This document shows positions 12,978 to 16,598 of a stretch of DNA of 16,598 nt, piece by piece (within the stretch, counting starts at the first letter, position 1; the number at the start of each line of letters is the position of its first letter). A program made the position numbers and the translations under genes. This DNA comes from JAFLBB01 sp040007195 (lineage in GTDB: Bacteria; Acidobacteriota; Terriglobia; Bryobacterales; Bryobacteraceae): the NCBI GenBank assembly GCA_040007195.1, contig JBDTVQ010000114.1, forward strand, positions 1-16,598, given 5' to 3'. Under the pieces are notes generated by a model. That model was given only the letters and a program-made list of their open reading frames with translations, did no database searches and had not been told where the DNA came from.

Positions 12978-15737
12978 CTATTGCAGCTGATAGCCGCCAT
13001 TCTCATACGACGAGACGATTCGCCGGTTCGGGGTCCGGCAGGTGGCGGGGAAGTCGTGGAAATACATGCACTCGGGCTGGCCATCGCCGAAAGTGAGCGC
13101 TACGCTGCCCTGGCTCCGGCCGTTGAAGCCGTCGAAGGTGTAGTTCGCGACGATCTTGGCAGGGCGGCCTTTGGCGTCGCGTGTGCTGACGGAGACTCCG
13201 CTGACACTGCCGGCGCGGTAGCGATTCATCGCCCACGATCTGGCCTGATCTGAGATCAGGTCCTCCATCAACCTGGTGTAGTTCTGATCGCGGAAGGGGA
13301 TGCCGGGCAGCGGGTCGATCGGCGACAGTTTTGGGCCGGACTCGCCGAGACGGATGGGCTGCTTGTTGAGCGCGAACCTGGTGAAATTTTCCTCAAACCT
13401 CTTCAAGCCGGGGCTGGCGCAGCCGTTCTTGGCAACGAGCGAGGTCATGTCGGCGCTGGAAGCCATCGCTTCACCGGCCATGTTCATCATGCCGGACAGG
13501 GGATCCTTCTGAGTCAGCATCTTCAGCACGGTTTTGGGAGCATCCATCGCCGCTTGCATGTCCAGTTTCTGTTTGACCGCATAGAGCTCCGGATCGGCAT
13601 AGACGCCGGTGCCCTGGGTTTCCCAGTTGGCGCAGCCCCGATCGGCACCGTAGCCGTTGACCCACCGGCTGGTGCAAACCTGCACTGTCATTTCGACTTT
13701 CCTGTCCTGCGGCAGATAGCGGTCACACTGGCGGCCGAAGGCGGTGAGGAATTGGCCGAATGTGTCAGCGAAAGACAAGTCGTCTGACTTCAGTTCGATC
13801 TTGTCGAAATCGCCGGTGAAGATGTTCGTAAGGATGTCTTGGTGGTTGAGGCCGGCAGCTGTGAAACTGGCGGCGGTGATGGGACCGCCGGCACCGGCAC
13901 GCGCCAGTTGGCCTTTGGGGGCGGAGGGTGCGGGCTGAACAGCCTGGCCACCTGGGGCCTGAGGCGCTGCCTGCTGGTTCCGCAGCGCGGCGGCCTCGGC
14001 TTCCTGCTGCTGTTTGCGGAGTTCGGCTTCGACCCGCAGGCGGAGCTGGTCTTCTTTCGCACGGAGGGGAGTTTCGTACTGCGAGAAGACAGGCGAAGAA
14101 CGGTCTTCCTGAGTAGGGAAGAGAATCTCCATGTCGCGGCGTTTGGCGGTGATGGCGGCGCCGTCCACCGGGATGGTGTCTACCTGTTTGATCCAGGCGG
14201 GCAAGGCCCCGGTGAGCACGCGGGCGCGATTTTGGGTGTACTCGTGTTCGGCGGCGCGGACGGCGGCAAAGGAACGGAGGTCGCGGTAGGAGGCATCGAA
14301 GGTGGTTTTCCAGCCGGCGATCTCGAGCACTCCGGACAAGGTGGGCTGTACGGATTGCAACTTCGCGATGTCGGACTGGAGGGGTTCGGCGATGAGGGAT
14401 TCGATCAGGTGGTTATACCGGTCCTGAAAAGCCGTGCGGGCGGGGGCGTCCATGGCGGTCAAGACGGGCGTAATACTCGCGAATTGAGAATTGAGCACCT
14501 TGGCGGAGGCGGCGCCTTTTTGCGTGGAGCTTGCGCCGCGTAGCCATTCGTCGGCAATTGGAGATGAAATAGCGGCCAAGCGCTGGGAGAGGAATTCCGT
14601 CACCTGCGATTTCTCTGTGGCGGTGAGAAGGCTGAGTTGCGCGGGAACGGCCTGCCGCTGGGCGTTCAACTGATCGAATGTCTGCCGGTCGGGCCGGGCG
14701 GCGCCCGCGGCAATCATCGTTTGATTCGCCAGGGCGAGTTGGGAGCGGGCCTGTTGGACATAGCGGGAGAGTGCCGCGGGTTCGAAGGGGCCGGGCTGGC
14801 CGAGGAAAGCTCCGTCGATGACCTGGCGGTACTGCTGAAACTGCTGCGCGTATTGGAGGAGGGTTTGGTTTGGCCCGCGGGGGGCGAAGGGAACGTTGGC
14901 TCGCGGCTGCACCATTCCGATGCAGGGCCCGAAAGCCTTTTCGTGCATTTCGAGGCGCCAGCGATTCTCGGTGGCGTCGTAGGTGGTGCCGAAGACGGCG
15001 TTCATGGGCTCGTCGCGGAAGATACGCTGCATGTCGGGGCGCATGGCCATGCGGTAGGCCGTCGGCGCGGGGTCGCCGGATTTGCCGCTTTCGAGCCATT
15101 TCAGGAGGACTTCGCACTTGTCCTCGGTCTTGTGCACCGAGGCGAGGCTGGGAAGTTCGCTGCGTGCGCCGAGGGTGGGCGCGTGTGTGCTGCTGGGGAC
15201 GGCCACGGTGCGCGCGGGAGGTCCGCTGGAAATGACTGGGGGAGGCGCAGGCGTGCCGCCGGAGACCACTTCAGACGGCTGCAGGGGCGCAAGTTGATTC
15301 GACGCTGGGGGAGACTCGCGCCGCGTGACTACCGGCTCGGGCGGTGGGGCGGCCTCTCGAACTTGGGGAGGCGCGGGGGCAGGGGCGGATTGGGCGGGAG
15401 GCGCTGCTGGGGCAGGTGCCGCGGCTCGCTGCACTCGCACCAGCCGCCGGCTGCGACCGCTGACGAGCACGACTTCGCGGGTTCCCGGACACGCTTTAGC
15501 GAGCGCCTCCGGAAGCGCCTTTTCCAGATCGGCGAGTACGGCTGAGTTGGGCGGATCGAAGACGGAGCCGGGTCCTTTGACCTGCAGCAACGGCAGGCTG
15601 CCGCAATTGCCCGGCGGTGGTGATTGCAGAGCCCAGTTGCCCTGTTTCCAGAGTTCGGACGATTGTGCAAGGAGGGCCAACGGAACCCAGACGACGGAGG
15701 CAAGAGACACCCCGCGACGAAGAGCGGCAAGGCGCAT
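12978..15737 (-). CDS. Large exported protein of unknown function (919 aa)
   Basis: I do not recognise a family. A signal peptide occupies residues 1-24 (basic MRLAALRRG, hydrophobic core, cut probably after LLA). A small domain with Cys45 and Cys83 is followed by a Pro/Ala-rich flexible linker (about 105-190). Next comes a segment around MAMRPDMQRIFRDEPMNAVF with Cys208, a long helical part (about 290-560), a charged coiled-coil-like stretch (RAKEDQLRLRVEAELRKQQQ) running into an Ala/Gln/Pro linker (about 555-605), and a C-terminal domain (about 610-919) with several cysteines (including CTSRWVNGYG, GCANWETQG, ECMYFHDFPATC) that could form disulfides. The start is supported by AGGAGGT 3 nt before the ATG; this site overlaps the upstream stop codon. 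It is co-transcribed with the glycine-zipper gene 8 nt upstream. Confidence 0.85.
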   Translation of the reverse strand: MRLAALRRGVSLASVVWVPLALLAQSSELWKQGNWALQSPPPGNCGSLPLLQVKGPGSVFDPPNSAVLADLEKALPEALAKACPGTREVVLVSGRSRRLVRVQRAAAPAPAAPPAQSAPAPAPPQVREAAPPPEPVVTRRESPPASNQLAPLQPSEVVSGGTPAPPPVISSGPPARTVAVPSSTHAPTLGARSELPSLASVHKTEDKCEVLLKWLESGKSGDPAPTAYRMAMRPDMQRIFRDEPMNAVFGTTYDATENRWRLEMHEKAFGPCIGMVQPRANVPFAPRGPNQTLLQYAQQFQQYRQVIDGAFLGQPGPFEPAALSRYVQQARSQLALANQTMIAAGAARPDRQTFDQLNAQRQAVPAQLSLLTATEKSQVTEFLSQRLAAISSPIADEWLRGASSTQKGAASAKVLNSQFASITPVLTAMDAPARTAFQDRYNHLIESLIAEPLQSDIAKLQSVQPTLSGVLEIAGWKTTFDASYRDLRSFAAVRAAEHEYTQNRARVLTGALPAWIKQVDTIPVDGAAITAKRRDMEILFPTQEDRSSPVFSQYETPLRAKEDQLRLRVEAELRKQQQEAEAAALRNQQAAPQAPGGQAVQPAPSAPKGQLARAGAGGPITAASFTAAGLNHQDILTNIFTGDFDKIELKSDDLSFADTFGQFLTAFGRQCDRYLPQDRKVEMTVQVCTSRWVNGYGADRGCANWETQGTGVYADPELYAVKQKLDMQAAMDAPKTVLKMLTQKDPLSGMMNMAGEAMASSADMTSLVAKNGCASPGLKRFEENFTRFALNKQPIRLGESGPKLSPIDPLPGIPFRDQNYTRLMEDLISDQARSWAMNRYRAGSVSGVSVSTRDAKGRPAKIVANYTFDGFNGRSQGSVALTFGDGQPECMYFHDFPATCRTPNRRIVSSYENGGYQLQ

Positions 15738-15745
15738 GGGACCTC

Positions 15746-16309
15746 CTACAGGATCATGAATGTGAGAACGGTTTCGGGAGCTACCTTGATTTCGGGACCC
15801 GAGGTGAGCGCCGACGATGCCGCTCCGGCTCCCGCTCCGACGCCGCTTCCGATGGCGGCGCCCTTTCCGCCGCCGACTGCCGCGCCAATGCCGGCGCCGG
15901 CCGCTGCGCCGATGCCTGTGCGCCAGCCCGTCGACTTCCCTTTCCCCTTACCCTTGATTTCGGTGGCTTCGGAGGTGACGGACACCAGATTGCCGCCGAG
16001 GCGGATCTCCGAAAGCACCAGCTTGAGCTCGTTGCTTCCGGTGAGCTTACCGGCGCTCTTCATCTCCTGGATGCGGAGCACGCAGTCGGCGCCCTTGGCT
16101 GCCAACTCCTTGCCGTCGACCTTGATGGAGGCGTTGAGAGTGCCGCGGTAGGTTTGTCCCACTTCGCTTTGTTTCGATTGAATGGCGTCGAGGGTTCGGA
16201 TCGAAACCTCCGTGCCACGGGGAATCGCCGTGGATTCATTGGCCTGTGGAAGCAGAACAGCAAAAGAACCCACTACCCAGAAAGCGCGAATTACATTGCC
16301 GGCAGGCAT
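15746..16309 (-). CDS. Exported glycine-zipper protein
   Basis: 187 aa. A signal peptide (about 1-28, hydrophobic IRAFWVVGSFAVLL) is followed by a beta-rich domain (about 29-120: IPRGTEVSIRTLDAIQSKQS, GQTYRGTLNASIKVDGKELA, LVLSEIRLGGNLVSVTSEA), a basic turn (KGKGKGKST), a Gly/Ala segment with glycine-zipper spacing (about 130-166, GIGAAAGAGIGAAVGGGKGA), and a final strand (APETVLTFMIL). Proteins with this layout are frequent in Acidobacteria as far as I recall, but have no established role; the zipper suggests membrane insertion or oligomerisation. AAGGAGGT lies 4 nt before the ATG, an excellent ribosome site. Its stop is 8 nt before the 919-aa gene's start. Confidence 0.87.
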   Translation of the reverse strand: MPAGNVIRAFWVVGSFAVLLPQANESTAIPRGTEVSIRTLDAIQSKQSEVGQTYRGTLNASIKVDGKELAAKGADCVLRIQEMKSAGKLTGSNELKLVLSEIRLGGNLVSVTSEATEIKGKGKGKSTGWRTGIGAAAGAGIGAAVGGGKGAAIGSGVGAGAGAASSALTSGPEIKVAPETVLTFMIL

Positions 16310-16355
16310 ACCGACCTCCTTTTTTCCATGACCAGGCAGTTTTCGATGCTATCAC

Positions 16356-16407
16356 GGCGGCTATTGCCTTACACCCCCTATAATCAAGTCACCAGGCCCT
16401 AGCCGCC
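16356..16407. promoter_or_regulatory. 8-bp inverted repeat flanking the sensor-kinase promoter
   Basis: GGCGGCTA at 16356-16363 and TAGCCGCC at 16400-16407 are exact reverse complements 36 nt apart. The left arm sits where the -35 element should be for the TATAAT at 16379, and the right arm abuts the ATG at 16408. It is a candidate regulatory site; the binding protein is unknown. Confidence 0.5.
16379..16384 (+). promoter_or_regulatory. -10 box (perfect TATAAT) upstream of the sensor-kinase gene
   Basis: Exact consensus 23 nt before the ATG, predicting a leader of about 17 nt without a clear Shine-Dalgarno site. No -35 match is seen at 16-18 nt, so an activator may be needed. Confidence 0.65.
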
Positions 16408-16598
16408 ATGAAGAAGCGATTCCTATACGGCACAGCCGTCTTCTTCCTTGCCATTCTTGTCACGCTTGTCGTGTGGCAGGGGTCATTCGACTTCGGCAAC
16501 TTCGGCCCCTCGACCATGGAGCAGACGTATCTGCTGTGGTCTGTTTCCACGCTCATTTTTCTGTTGATGGTGACGCTCAGCTTCATGCTGGTGCGGAC
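16408..16598 (+). CDS. Membrane sensor protein, probably NtrY-like histidine kinase (5' part only)
   Basis: 63 codons are visible before the window ends. The protein starts MKKRFLYGTAVFFLAILVTLVVW (first membrane helix, about 4-24), then a short probable periplasmic loop (QGSFDFGNFGPSTMEQT), then a second helix (about 42-62, LLWSVSTLIFLLMVTLSFML). From memory this resembles the N-terminus of NtrY-like PAS-containing sensor histidine kinases of Acidobacteria, but no catalytic domain is in view, so the assignment is tentative. It is divergent from the exported glycine-zipper operon, with 98 nt between the starts. Confidence 0.65.
   Translation, partial: MKKRFLYGTAVFFLAILVTLVVWQGSFDFGNFGPSTMEQTYLLWSVSTLIFLLMVTLSFMLVR

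Noticed and set aside
15810..15920. Repetitive GC-rich tract resembling tandem repeats or a CRISPR-like array
   Set aside because: It encodes the Gly/Ala zipper of the exported protein; there are no spacers or constant-length repeats.

Overview
The window reads as chromosomal DNA of a GC-rich Acidobacteriota, probably near the Solibacter/Bryobacter group. This is judged from protein style: an ECF sigma factor of the TIGR02999 type followed directly by a Ser/Thr kinase with a typical acidobacterial N-terminus, a LytTR regulator, exported glycine-zipper proteins, and a sensor kinase N-terminus of the NtrY-like type. No marker gene confirms it. I saw no rRNA, tRNA, CRISPR array, insertion sequence or phage gene.

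Layout. (1) 1-6434, minus strand: a compact five-gene run in transcription order: myo-inositol-1-phosphate synthase, an extended SDR epimerase/dehydratase, a ThDP-dependent decarboxylase/lyase-like enzyme, an ECF sigma factor, and a membrane Ser/Thr kinase cut by the window edge. Junctions are 3 nt apart, 4-nt overlap, 4-nt (or 28-nt) overlap, and 24 nt apart, so a three-enzyme cassette appears to share a message with its own signalling pair. (2) 6435-6504: a divergent control region with an inverted repeat and a -10 box that would give a leaderless mRNA for the plus-strand LytTR response regulator (6505-7293). (3) 7302-8701, minus strand: YdcF-like envelope protein, a small ribosomal L7/L12 C-terminal-like protein, and an antitoxin/RelE-ParE-type toxin pair. 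(4) 8722-10939, plus strand: a SpoU 2'-O-methyltransferase overlapping the replication-repair ATPase gene rarA. (5) 10923-11357, minus: an exported RidA-family protein.

(6) 11.4-12.9 kb is an accessory-looking patch. It holds a PilZ gene that seems to have lost the middle of its domain, tandem hairpin terminators, a DUF2251-like gene interrupted by one in-frame TAG, and a BrnT/BrnA toxin-antitoxin operon with a perfect TATAAT box placed for leaderless or near-leaderless expression. (7) 12978-16309, minus: a two-gene operon of exported proteins (187-aa glycine-zipper protein, then a 919-aa protein of unknown function). (8) 16408-16598, plus: the start of a two-TM sensor protein behind a perfect -10 box flanked by an 8-bp inverted repeat.

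Most interesting points: the cassette of inositol synthase, SDR and ThDP enzyme tied to a sigma/kinase pair; the 28-bp perfect palindrome inside the kinase gene; the two degraded genes next to BrnTA; and the uncharacterised secreted two-gene operon.
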